Assembly (NCBI GenBank): GCA_964467175.1
Contig: CAYXNY010000041.1
Span: forward strand, 1-34,567
DNA length: 34,567 nt
Origin: JAWAFD01 sp964467175
GTDB taxonomy: Archaea; Micrarchaeota; Micrarchaeia; Anstonellales; J096
Direction: 5' to 3'
Part shown: one piece after another, positions 1-6,994 of the stretch
How the letters are laid out: each line of letters starts with the position of its first letter
Position numbering within the stretch: the first letter of the stretch is position 1
Program-made: the position numbers and the translations under genes
The notes under the pieces: generated by a model
Told to the model about the DNA's origin: nothing
The model's database searches: none
What the model saw: only the letters and a program-made list of their open reading frames with translations

Positions 1-354
1 TTATAAATGTATAGATATGTTTAAAAACTATTTGTTTGCAGGAAAAGATACTTCCTAATTAGTTCTAGGGAGTTGCAAATTGAAGGAAAGAAAAGTGAGT
101 TGCGAAATTGCGAGTTTTTTATTTATTTTTTTTTTGCGAGGGCTTTAGGACAAAAATAATTTCTACTCTCTGCAAATAATTAGATAAACACTCCGTCCAA
201 TGAACTCTTTAGGACAATCTACCTTTGCTCCATTACCGAAAGGAGACAAAGAAGAGAAGACCGCCAGGAAATGGCTTTATTTTCTATAGCGGTGTAAGAG
301 TTAAGCCAAATTGAAATGTCCCAAAGCCCTCTTCTACTTCTATCTAAAATTTTT
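1..354. other. Non-coding stretch downstream of dut
   Basis: No convincing gene is seen on either strand. The segment is AT-rich, with a long T-rich run at about 114-136 that could end transcription of something entering from outside the window on the plus strand. The 11-mer CTTTAGGACAA occurs twice, about 77 bp apart (near 131 and 208). There is no tRNA, no CRISPR-like periodicity and no convincing box C/D pair. Confidence 0.5.
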
Positions 355-846
355 CTATCTATGCTCTCCTTTATACACTCCCTCGTATTTATGTCCGGTT
401 TTTTCCACCAATTTTATAAAAATCATCTGTCCTATCTTTGCATTCTTTTTTAGCATAATTCCTTTCCTGTTGTGCGCAACCAAGAGCATCTCCCCTCTTC
501 CCTCATAGCCCGGGTCCCATACAGCAGTGTGGAGCGCCGCCCCGCATCTAAGAAGAGAGGAGCGCGGAAAGACAAGGGCCGCCATGTCCTGTGGAATTTT
601 TATATACTCATTAAAACTTACTTTGTATGCTCCCATTCGTAATTTTATCCAGCCGGTTTCATCAAACCTCAACTCCTCAGCTTCGCTTATTTTCCTTTCA
701 GAATTGTCAAAATCAATCCTCCCCATTCCTTTTAAAGCAAAAACCTTCTTAAGCGTCAAGTCCATGCCTGCGGGCTGGAATTGCTCTTCGCTCAAAAAAT
801 CAGAAATTAGGCTAGATTTTAGGAGGTGCTCCTTTGGAAGGATCAT
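355..846 (-). CDS. dut: dUTP diphosphatase (dUTPase), Dcd/Dut superfamily
   Basis: Predicted to hydrolyse dUTP to dUMP and PPi, keeping uracil out of DNA and supplying dUMP for dTMP synthesis. The 163-aa protein shows the trimeric dUTPase/dCTP deaminase motifs in order: PAGMDLTL (25-32), PRSSLLR (94-100), WDPGYEG (110-116) and IGQMIF (138-143). The glutamate that dCTP deaminases carry in the strand after the PGYEG motif (LEx in the family) is Leu here (around residue 121), which favours dUTPase over deaminase. The ATG follows the ndk stop codon directly with no gap, so it is the last gene of the ribosomal protein-ndk transcript. Archaeal ndk is often followed by infB; here dut takes that place. 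Family assignment is firm; the exact substrate is inferred from the missing Glu. Confidence 0.88.
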   Translation of the reverse strand: MILPKEHLLKSSLISDFLSEEQFQPAGMDLTLKKVFALKGMGRIDFDNSERKISEAEELRFDETGWIKLRMGAYKVSFNEYIKIPQDMAALVFPRSSLLRCGAALHTAVWDPGYEGRGEMLLVAHNRKGIMLKKNAKIGQMIFIKLVEKTGHKYEGVYKGEHR

Positions 847-1275
847 CTATTCTACCTTTGGGCTTATTTTTGGGAAATGCAGTTTTATCTCAAACTCAGC
901 GGTTTCCGGCCCGTCGCTTGCATGGACGGCATTATGCCCAACATCACTGCCGAATATATTCCTTATGGTATTCGGTTCTGCTTTTCTTGGGTCTGTTGCA
1001 CCGACCAATTTTCTAAGGTCTGCAATCCCGTTCTCCTTTTCAAGCACAAACATCACCACCGGGCCCGAGGTTATGTACTCTATCAAGTCATCGTAGAATG
1101 GCTTTCCTTTATGAACTGCGTAATGTTTCTCAGCAACCTCTTTTTTCATGGTTGTGGCTTTTTCTGCAATAATTTTAAACCCTGCATCGACCACCATCCT
1201 CTTTATCTCCTCCACCGCCTTCCTGTCGTTTGCAACATCTGGCTTTATCATAAAAAAAGTCCTTTCGCTCGCCAT
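847..1275 (-). CDS. ndk: Nucleoside diphosphate kinase
   Basis: Transfers the gamma-phosphate between nucleoside triphosphates and diphosphates through a phospho-histidine, balancing NTP and dNTP pools in the cytoplasm. The 142-aa protein has the usual family length. The N-terminal MIKPD motif (9-13) and the catalytic motif NAVHASD, with active-site His118, are intact. It lies 9 bp after rpl24e and abuts dut. The order L7Ae-S28e-L24e-Ndk is a conserved archaeal gene string, which supports the call. Confidence 0.96.
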   Translation of the reverse strand: MASERTFFMIKPDVANDRKAVEEIKRMVVDAGFKIIAEKATTMKKEVAEKHYAVHKGKPFYDDLIEYITSGPVVMFVLEKENGIADLRKLVGATDPRKAEPNTIRNIFGSDVGHNAVHASDGPETAEFEIKLHFPKISPKVE

Positions 1276-1284
1276 TTTCCCGCC

Positions 1285-1503
1285 TTATTTTTTCTTTTTT
1301 TCTTCCTTTCCCGCGCTTTTCTTTGTTTCCTCCTTAAACCTTCTGAACTTTTTTGTCCATTTGGCTCTCCTTCCCTCTCTTTTAAGCTTCAATGAGTTTT
1401 TTTTGCACTTGTCTGAGCAGAAATAAAAGGTTATTCCATCAGCCTTTACGTACATCAGTCCTCTTCCTTTTGGGATCTCTCTTCCGCAGAAGTAGCATTC
1501 CAT
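1285..1503 (-). CDS. rpl24e: 50S ribosomal protein L24e
   Basis: Small zinc-ribbon protein of the archaeal large ribosomal subunit. The 72-aa sequence begins MECYFCGREI and has the CX2C (Cys3, Cys6) and CX3C (Cys29, Cys33) zinc ligands. A very basic C-terminal half ends in a lysine-rich tail. It sits between rps28e and ndk in the conserved archaeal order, a few bases after the rps28e stop. Confidence 0.96.
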   Translation of the reverse strand: MECYFCGREIPKGRGLMYVKADGITFYFCSDKCKKNSLKLKREGRRAKWTKKFRRFKEETKKSAGKEEKKKK

Positions 1504-1507
1504 TTGC

Positions 1508-1729
1508 TCACCTTTTCGGCTTGATTTCCTTTGCTTCCCTTTCCGTTTCCATAAGCATTATTACCATGCCGGGCCTTACAGGGCCTTTTAAGTTCCTGAG
1601 TATTACTCTTCCCGCGTCTTTCCCTTCAAGTATTTTTACCAGGCACTGGTATATCTCCCCATACACACCTGTTTTTCTCGGCCTTACCTCAACTATCTCG
1701 GCGGCAAATCCCTTCTCTTCTTCGGCCAT
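1508..1729 (-). CDS. rps28e: 30S ribosomal protein S28e
   Basis: Small-subunit protein with an S1-like OB fold, found in archaea and eukaryotes. The 73-aa sequence contains the family core (EIVEVRPRKTGVYGEI, then RVILRNLKGPVRPGMVIMLMETERE). Its ATG overlaps the stop codon of rpl7ae by one base (TAATG at 1727-1731), indicating coupled translation. Length and context are typical. Confidence 0.96.
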   Translation of the reverse strand: MAEEEKGFAAEIVEVRPRKTGVYGEIYQCLVKILEGKDAGRVILRNLKGPVRPGMVIMLMETEREAKEIKPKR

Positions 1730-2109
1730 TACTTTTCACCTTTTTTCTTTCCTTCCTGCTTTGGCAGTCTTTTTACGATATCCTGCAGAAGCTCAGCACC
1801 GCTTCCGGCATTTTCCACCGCAATGCTGCTCGTGCCGACCTTCAGGCCCGCGGCCTCCCCAAGCTCCTTTTTTGTTTTTACATACAGGTACTGTATTCCC
1901 ATCTCTTCGCATAGGCCCGGAATGTGCATTGCTATCTCCGGCGGGCTTATATCCTCAGCGATTACAACAAGCTTCGCAGCTTTTCGCTCGATGCTTTTTG
2001 TCGCTTCGTTTATCCCCTTCCTCACTTTTCCTGTATCCTTTGCGACGCTTATCAGTTCTACGGCCATCTTCCTTACTTCTTCTGGTGTTTCAAATTTTAC
2101 ATAACTCAT
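1729..2109 (-). CDS. rpl7ae: 50S ribosomal protein L7Ae
   Basis: Kink-turn RNA-binding protein of the large subunit. In archaea it is also a core subunit of box C/D and H/ACA RNPs and of RNase P. The 126-aa sequence carries the family signature VVIAEDISPPEIAMHIPGLC followed by GLKVGTSSIAV. A good Shine-Dalgarno sequence (GAGGTGA, 2114-2120 on the minus strand) lies about 4 bases before the ATG, so the gene is translated from a leader. It is first of the ribosomal string and lies 31 bp after the helical unknown gene in the same direction. Archaeal L7Ae can repress its own mRNA through a k-turn; I could not identify one here. Confidence 0.96.
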   Translation of the reverse strand: MSYVKFETPEEVRKMAVELISVAKDTGKVRKGINEATKSIERKAAKLVVIAEDISPPEIAMHIPGLCEEMGIQYLYVKTKKELGEAAGLKVGTSSIAVENAGSGAELLQDIVKRLPKQEGKKKGEK

Positions 2110-2140
2110 GCTTTCACCTCGCTTAAGCTCATAGGCTCAT

Positions 2141-3202
2141 TTAGGTTTTTCTTTTTAGTCTATCAGTATTTTTAAATGTTTCTAATTGCCTCCTGCGAAA
2201 TTCAAGCACGTCCACAATTCTCTGTGCAGCATTTTTTCGTATAAACTCTTCTACCATTTCCTTTCTTACAACTTCGCTTATAGTTTCGTAATAACGAATA
2301 AATGCGTTTTCTCCTTTTTGGATAAGTTTTTTCAGCGCTTCTGCGTGGAGTTCTCTCTTTTCTTTTCCCCCCTTCTTTATTCCCTTAAACAGCACGTCGA
2401 GCACCCTTCCTTTTACGGTGTTCTCAAAAAGTGCTTCAGCAACTTCAAAGAAATACTCCCTTTCCATTCTTCCTTTACATACGCTCGTTCCAGCATTTGT
2501 CAGCGCAAAATACACAAACTCGCGGAAATGGGCATAGGCGCGAACCAGTTCAGTATCTCGTTCCCTTAGTGCCGTATTTGCGAGCATGTTAAGATATGCG
2601 TAAAGCACATTCGTAGGCATACTCATGTTGTTTCTCGTACTCGGGTCATCTTTATGGTAGTACTCACTCCCTCCTGCGATCTCTTCAAGATGTTCTATCT
2701 CTTCCTTGCGCTTCGCTCTCGTCACTATATATCTGCACATCGCTGAAGCACCGGGCATCCTGAGTTTTCTATCCAACATCTCATAATTATCTTCATTTTG
2801 CGGGTTGGATTTCCAGTTAAATTTCTTTGCGTATTTCATGGTGTACCAGCTTATTACATTGAGCTCTTCTAAATCCAGGAGTTGAAAAAGAAAATCCAAG
2901 TTCTCTTTATTCCATTCTCGTCCATTTTCTTCAGCTTTGCTGACCGTGTATACTATCCGTCTTACTATTTCTTCTGCAACGGGAGCCATGTGATTCTTTG
3001 CAAACTCCCTAAGCGCCATTTCTGCTTTTTCCCTCGTCGTTTGACCATGGTCCGTGAGCAGGCATTTTGTAAGCACTCTTGCAACCATACGGGCGGAATA
3101 TCCCAATGAGCAATTTTCGATAAGGTCGTCCAGCGTCTTGTTCCCGTTTAAGTAATCGTTTGCAAGAGACCGATAATAATCAGCGTTTCTCGTCTCAGTC
3201 AT
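2141..3202 (-). CDS. Unrecognised all-helical protein (353 aa)
   Basis: I do not recognise this family. The frame stays open upstream to 3376, but the first 58 codons are Cys/Phe-rich and overlap the divergent promoter and dph2, so I start at the ATG at 3202 (MTETRNADYY). A TATA-like box (TTTTATATTG, 3221-3230 on the minus strand) is centred about 24 bp upstream, consistent with a leaderless mRNA. The protein is charged and predicted almost entirely helical, with no signal peptide or membrane segment, and the helices recur in a way that resembles an alpha-solenoid. It precedes the L7Ae operon in the same direction with a 31-bp gap. Two other proteins here (15203-15943 and 27066-27899) have the same general character. 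Confidence 0.7.
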   Translation of the reverse strand: MTETRNADYYRSLANDYLNGNKTLDDLIENCSLGYSARMVARVLTKCLLTDHGQTTREKAEMALREFAKNHMAPVAEEIVRRIVYTVSKAEENGREWNKENLDFLFQLLDLEELNVISWYTMKYAKKFNWKSNPQNEDNYEMLDRKLRMPGASAMCRYIVTRAKRKEEIEHLEEIAGGSEYYHKDDPSTRNNMSMPTNVLYAYLNMLANTALRERDTELVRAYAHFREFVYFALTNAGTSVCKGRMEREYFFEVAEALFENTVKGRVLDVLFKGIKKGGKEKRELHAEALKKLIQKGENAFIRYYETISEVVRKEMVEEFIRKNAAQRIVDVLEFRRRQLETFKNTDRLKRKT

Positions 3203-3266
3203 TTTTTCCACGTTATTATACAATATAAAACATTTTTTAAACATTTTGCAAACCAATAAAAAATGT
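3203..3266. promoter_or_regulatory. Divergent promoter region, helical unknown / dph2
   Basis: Two AT boxes are visible. TTTTATATTG on the minus strand (3221-3230) is about 24 bp before the ATG at 3202. TTTTTTAAAC on the plus strand (3233-3242) is about 29 bp before the ATG at 3267. Both distances fit archaeal TATA boxes feeding leaderless or nearly leaderless transcripts. No purine-rich BRE can be singled out with confidence. Confidence 0.55.
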
Positions 3267-4196
3267 ATGAATAAAAAGAAAGGCATGCGCATTCTATTGC
3301 AGTTTCCTGAGGGTTTGAAGCAGTATGCTGTGCAGAAGGCAGAGGAGCTTGAAAAACAGGGACACGAGGTCTTCATCTCGTCCTCAAACAGCTACGGCGC
3401 CTGCGACATTGCAATAGATGAGGCCCGGGCGATTTGCGCAGATAAAATAATCCACTTTGGCCATGCCCACTTTCCTTTAAACATGAAAATTGAAATCCCG
3501 GTTGAATTTGATGAATGGAGAATGGATTTTGATATTTCTTCTCTTGAGGTTGCGGTTGAAGAATTCAAAAAAAGAAAAATAAAAAAAATTGCGTTAGGGA
3601 CAACTGTTCAGTATGTTCACAAGCTTGAAGAAGCAAAAAAATTCTTTGAAAACCATGGAATAAAAGCGGATTATAAAAAAGGGGTCAAAGCCCACTATCC
3701 CGGCCAGATTTTGGGTTGCGATGCGATTGCAGTTGATGTTGAAAGCGATGCAATCCTGCTTATTGGCGACGGTTTGTTCCATGCGCTCGCGGTAGATTCG
3801 CAAAAACCTGTTTTCCTTTTCCATCCAAAAGCAAAAACGCTTAGGCAAATAAATGACGAGATAGAAAAGCTGCGGAAGAGGCGGAAGGGCGCGCTGATAA
3901 AGGCCGTTGATTGCAAGAATTTTGGAATCCTACTTTCCACAAAACCCGGGCAGTTCAACCCAGAGGTTGCAAAGTGGATGAAAAAAGAGCTTGAGAAAAG
4001 AGGAAAAAAAGCCCATATAATTGTTTCAAACGAGTTTGAGCCGTATGCGCTGAATAATTTTATTGTTTTTGATTGCTACATCTCCTCGGCCTGCCCGAGA
4101 ATTGCCGACGATTACAAAGAGTTTGAAAAACCTGTTTTGAATATGGAAATGTTCAACGAGCTTTTAAAAATTCTGGATGAGCTAGCCAAAAAGTAA
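3267..4196 (+). CDS. dph2: 2-(3-amino-3-carboxypropyl)histidine synthase (diphthamide, Dph2)
   Basis: Non-canonical radical-SAM enzyme that transfers the 3-amino-3-carboxypropyl group of SAM to the target histidine of aEF2, the first step of diphthamide synthesis. The three cysteines that bind the [4Fe-4S] cluster are present: Cys46 (NSYGACD), Cys151 (ILGCDA) and Cys276 (SSACPRIADD). Their spacing is nearly that of the Pyrococcus enzyme. I start at ATG 3267, which fits the TATA-box distance; a TTG at 3246 and an ATG at 3285 are alternatives. At 309 aa it is slightly shorter than usual at the N terminus. Its 3' end overlaps that of hjc by 15 bp, tail to tail. Confidence 0.93.
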   Translation: MNKKKGMRILLQFPEGLKQYAVQKAEELEKQGHEVFISSSNSYGACDIAIDEARAICADKIIHFGHAHFPLNMKIEIPVEFDEWRMDFDISSLEVAVEEFKKRKIKKIALGTTVQYVHKLEEAKKFFENHGIKADYKKGVKAHYPGQILGCDAIAVDVESDAILLIGDGLFHALAVDSQKPVFLFHPKAKTLRQINDEIEKLRKRRKGALIKAVDCKNFGILLSTKPGQFNPEVAKWMKKELEKRGKKAHIIVSNEFEPYALNNFIVFDCYISSACPRIADDYKEFEKPVLNMEMFNELLKILDELAKK

Positions 4197-4562
4197 ATCC
4201 TCAATTTTGTACGCAACACTAGCAGCTTTTTCAAAGCTTATGCCATAGTTTATTTTTTTCTTCTCAAAAGCAGAGAGAGGAATAAAAAACCATCCCATGC
4301 GAGATTTTTTCCACGCAACGTACACCTGCATTAACGAATTTTCCCGCCACTTTAATAGATTTTCAAACTGATCTTTCTCAATGCTCAGCACATTTCCGTT
4401 CTGCGCCTTGCATTCGATCGCATACTCCTTTCCGCCTTTTATGGCAATAATATCCGGACCCTCAAAACCAGAGCCTGCTGCCCTCACAACAATAAACCCG
4501 TGCTGCTTGAATTTATTCAACAGCTCTCTTTCTGCCCTGCTTCCTTTTCCGTACCACCACAT
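4182..4562 (-). CDS. hjc: Archaeal Holliday junction resolvase Hjc
   Basis: Structure-specific endonuclease that cuts four-way DNA junctions in recombination and repair. The 126-aa protein has the usual Hjc length. It shows the nuclease core: RAERELL with Glu12, GFIVVRAAGSG, the metal-binding Asp37 in PDIIAI, and AIECKA (Glu50, Lys52). The frame is open further upstream, but the ATG at 4562 (MWWYGKGSRAERE) gives the family-standard N terminus, and a TTTTTAAAC box centred near 4585 lies about 24 bp before it. The earlier start would run into the lipoprotein gene. Confidence 0.93.
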   Translation of the reverse strand: MWWYGKGSRAERELLNKFKQHGFIVVRAAGSGFEGPDIIAIKGGKEYAIECKAQNGNVLSIEKDQFENLLKWRENSLMQVYVAWKKSRMGWFFIPLSAFEKKKINYGISFEKAASVAYKIEDLLFG

Positions 4563-4605
4563 GCATTTTTTAGGCAAAAAACCGTTTAAAAACCTGCGTA
4601 ATGCA

Positions 4606-4633
4606 ATTAAAAAATAAAAAAAGAAAAATAGAC
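4606..4633 (-). terminator. U-rich terminator after the lipoprotein gene
   Basis: Read on the minus strand, the bases just after the lipoprotein stop codon form a long T-rich tract in three runs (TATTTTTC, TTTTTTTA, TTTTTTAA). This is the typical form of an archaeal intrinsic terminator, and the next gene downstream (hjc) has its own TATA-like box. No hairpin is needed or obvious. Confidence 0.55.
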
Positions 4634-5335
4634 TTATTGGCCTTGGATCGCCTGTTCGCACTGCGCCCTCAGATCCGGGTCTTCTATGTCTGCGCAAACA
4701 TTCCTCATCATTTCTTTTATGTTGCACACATTCCCGGGTGTTGCGAATTTTTCTTCTCCAAACATCGCAGGTTCGCAATGAACTGTGTACTCGTATCCTA
4801 ATTTTTCATAATCCGCTCCAACTTTTTCTTCTTCGTTTATTTCATACTCTTTGTTTTCACCGGCAGGATAGAACAGCCAATCGCAGTTCGCATACATTCC
4901 TCCATCGGCTTTCATTTCAGGCATTATTTTTATATACGCTCCTTCGTTCTTCACTACCATTATACTTGATGTAGACCCATCCTTTGTTGTTGTTTCTGAT
5001 TCTATCCTAGCTTTTTTGCCTATTATGTATTCTAATGCAGTCCCGCTCATTCCTTCTTTTTGATAGCGGTATGTTATCACGCATTTTATCGGAACACCCA
5101 AGTTCATCAACGCACCCATAGTCATATCATTATAGTTCTGCTGTCCGCCTCCTGTTGCATACTCCTCTCCCGCCTCCTGCTGCTGTCCTGCGCCCTGTTC
5201 TTGCTGTCCCTGTGCTCCGCCTATTACCTGCTCCTGCGTTTCTACTCCTGTTCCCTTTCCGCTGTTAGGTGTTTGGATGCATCCAGCAAGAAGAAGCAGC
5301 ATCGCCAAGGCAAATGCTAGAAATATTTTTTTCAT
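4634..5335 (-). CDS. Predicted lipoprotein of unknown function
   Basis: The 233-aa protein has a short positive N terminus (MKK), a hydrophobic stretch (4-16) and a lipobox LAGC with Cys19, so it is probably exported and lipid-anchored. Residues 20-75 are a low-complexity Gly/Gln/Glu linker. The remaining ~155 residues form a compact, mostly beta-like domain containing at least five cysteines that may pair outside the cell. I do not recognise the domain. The gene has a TATA-like box (TTTATAAAG around 5368-5376, minus strand) and a GGTGA Shine-Dalgarno just before the ATG, and it is followed by a T-rich terminator. It is probably expressed separately from mvk, which lies 39 bp upstream. Confidence 0.8.
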   Translation of the reverse strand: MKKIFLAFALAMLLLLAGCIQTPNSGKGTGVETQEQVIGGAQGQQEQGAGQQQEAGEEYATGGGQQNYNDMTMGALMNLGVPIKCVITYRYQKEGMSGTALEYIIGKKARIESETTTKDGSTSSIMVVKNEGAYIKIMPEMKADGGMYANCDWLFYPAGENKEYEINEEEKVGADYEKLGYEYTVHCEPAMFGEEKFATPGNVCNIKEMMRNVCADIEDPDLRAQCEQAIQGQ

Positions 5336-5374
5336 GCTTTCACCAGCATTTCTATCTTTAAAAAACTTTATAAA

Positions 5375-6265
5375 TCAAACTATTTTTGAGTAAAAGCTTC
5401 CATACCCTGCTTTTTTCACTGCTTCAGATATTTTCTTCGCCTTTTCTTCATTTTCCGCGAGCGCAATCGCACATCCCCCTCCGCCCGCACCAGTTAGCTT
5501 TGCTCCAAGCGCCCCGCTTTTCTTTGCAATATCTATTATCTCTTCTAATTCCTTCGTAGAGACACCTATCTCTCTTAAAAGCACCTGATTTTCATCCATT
5601 AGCTTCCCAACCTTAACCAGGTTTCCCTTTTGCAGTGCGCCCAGCGCCTCTTTCGATAGCTTCGCGTATTTCTTCAAAACATTTGCGAACCATCTCTCGT
5701 TCTCCTCCCTTTTCGTTCTAACCATCGCAACAAGCTCCTTTGTAATCCCCTGCTTCCCGCTTATTCCAATTGCAATGTAAAAAGTCTTTTTTACTTTCAG
5801 CCGCTTTATCAGGTTTCCCCTTTCCCTCTTTCTAAAAACAATAACCCCCCCGTAGGTTGCCGCGGTGTTGTCTATTCCCGAAGGGGTTCCGTGGAATATT
5901 CTTTCGCTCTCGTACGCTGCGTTGCATATCTCTTTCTCATTTTTACCCAGTTCAAATTCATTATTTATTGCCCTTGCAATCGCAACCGCCAGCGCTGCTG
6001 AGCTTCCAACCCCAGCGCCCGCAGGGAGCTCTGAGCTTACATTCTTCAACCTTACGCCCACATTAACGCCAAGCGCTTTTTTTATTGCCTGCAAAGATTC
6101 CATCCTTTCTTTCTTATATTCATTAGTTGCAACCTCATCCTCAGTAGATTTCTCAACTTCCGCCCATATTCCTTTATCCAAGCCAGCAACTATTCCTGTC
6201 TTTCCGTACACAACGAAATGCTCGCCGAACAGAATTGTCTTTCCAAATCCCTTTCCTTTTGCCAT
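5375..6265 (-). CDS. mvk: Mevalonate kinase
   Basis: GHMP-family kinase that phosphorylates mevalonate, an early step toward the isoprenoid chains of archaeal membrane lipids. In the 296-aa protein, the N-terminal substrate motif GKTILFGEHFVVYG is followed by the ATP-binding loop PAGAGVGSSAA (81-91), GTPSGIDN (126-133, with the catalytic Asp) and the C-terminal GAGGGG motif near 259-264. The length is normal for an archaeal enzyme. It shares a single AT box (6285-6293) with the divergent nth gene. The window also holds part of the type 2 IPP isomerase gene at its right end, in the same pathway but a separate operon. Confidence 0.95.
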   Translation of the reverse strand: MAKGKGFGKTILFGEHFVVYGKTGIVAGLDKGIWAEVEKSTEDEVATNEYKKERMESLQAIKKALGVNVGVRLKNVSSELPAGAGVGSSAALAVAIARAINNEFELGKNEKEICNAAYESERIFHGTPSGIDNTAATYGGVIVFRKRERGNLIKRLKVKKTFYIAIGISGKQGITKELVAMVRTKREENERWFANVLKKYAKLSKEALGALQKGNLVKVGKLMDENQVLLREIGVSTKELEEIIDIAKKSGALGAKLTGAGGGGCAIALAENEEKAKKISEAVKKAGYGSFYSKIV

Positions 6266-6284
6266 ACTTGCATTTCATACTTTG

Positions 6285-6293
6285 TTTTTAAAT
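6285..6293. promoter_or_regulatory. Shared TATA box between mvk and nth
   Basis: TTTTTAAAT reads as a TATA box on both strands. Its centre (6289) is 26 bp before the nth ATG at 6315 and 24 bp before the mvk ATG at 6265. Both distances fit leaderless transcription, and there is no second AT box in the 49-bp gap, so one element may serve both directions. Confidence 0.55.
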
Positions 6294-6314
6294 GTTTTTA
6301 GGTCAAAGCACATC

Positions 6315-6962
6315 ATGAATTTTTCAAACCTCCTTGCAACGATGGAAAAAGAAGCGAGAAGGAGAAATGCGCCAGTATATAGATTCTCAAAACTTGGAAG
6401 AAACAACTTTCAGATCTTAGTTTCTGCAATTCTTTCTACGAGAACTAGGGATGAAACAACAATAAGAGTTTGCGAAAAACTTTTCAAAAAAATCAAAACC
6501 CCGCAGGATGTTGTCCGTTTGGGGGAGAAGGGCCTTCAAAAAGAAATATACGGGGTGGGGTTCTACAAAAACAAATCAAAACTTCTCGTAAAATGCGCGA
6601 AGATTCTTATTGAAAAATATGGCGGTAAGGTCCCTAAAATAAGAAAAGAACTCCTAAAACTCCCGGCTGTTGGCCAAAAAGTCGCAAACGTTGTCCTCGT
6701 CCATGCATTCGGCAAAAGTGCGATCCCCGTTGATGTTCATGTGCATAGAATAAGCAATCGCTTGGGGATTGCGAAAACAAAAACTCCGGAGCAAACGGAA
6801 AAGGAGCTGGAAAAAACAATCCCGAAAAAACTCTGGAAAAAATTCAACACTATCTTCGTCGCATATGGCCAAACAGTCTGTCTTCCAAGAAACCCGAAAT
6901 GCACAGAGTGTGGGCTAAGTAAAATATGCACATACCGCCGCGTTAAAAAACAAACTTTTTAA
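6315..6962 (+). CDS. nth: Endonuclease III (DNA glycosylase/AP lyase)
   Basis: Base-excision-repair enzyme that removes oxidised pyrimidines and nicks at the resulting abasic site. The 215-aa protein has the helix-hairpin-helix LLKLPAVGQKVA with catalytic Lys122, catalytic Asp140 (VDVHVHR) and the C-terminal [4Fe-4S] ligands C189-X6-C196-X2-C199-X5-C205. The frame is open far upstream through antisense mvk sequence, so I start at ATG 6315 (MNFSNLLATM), which gives the normal family length and sits 26 bp after the shared AT box. Confidence 0.95.
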   Translation: MNFSNLLATMEKEARRRNAPVYRFSKLGRNNFQILVSAILSTRTRDETTIRVCEKLFKKIKTPQDVVRLGEKGLQKEIYGVGFYKNKSKLLVKCAKILIEKYGGKVPKIRKELLKLPAVGQKVANVVLVHAFGKSAIPVDVHVHRISNRLGIAKTKTPEQTEKELEKTIPKKLWKKFNTIFVAYGQTVCLPRNPKCTECGLSKICTYRRVKKQTF

Positions 6963-6994
6963 TACCTTTCGCGCATAAATAACATGGTGAAATT

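Noticed and set aside
200..289. 29-codon plus-strand frame (MNSLGQSTFAPLPKGDKEEK...)
   Set aside because: Too short, no promoter at the leaderless distance, no recognisable features; likely chance.
355..846. dCTP deaminase as the function of the first gene
   Set aside because: The catalytic Glu of dCTP deaminases is Leu here, while dUTPase motifs are present.
527..1395. Long plus-strand frames over dut and ndk
   Set aside because: They are antisense to recognisable dut and ndk motifs and encode Phe/Ser/Leu-rich proteins without family features.
3203..3376. 58-codon upstream extension of the helical unknown gene
   Set aside because: It covers the divergent promoter and dph2 start, is Cys/Phe-rich, and the ATG at 3202 has a well-placed TATA box.
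4563..4778. N-terminal extension of hjc
   Set aside because: It overlaps the lipoprotein gene and the T-rich terminator; the family start is MWWYGKGS at 4562.
5865..6314. 150-codon upstream extension of nth
   Set aside because: It runs antisense through mvk; the nth family start is at 6315.
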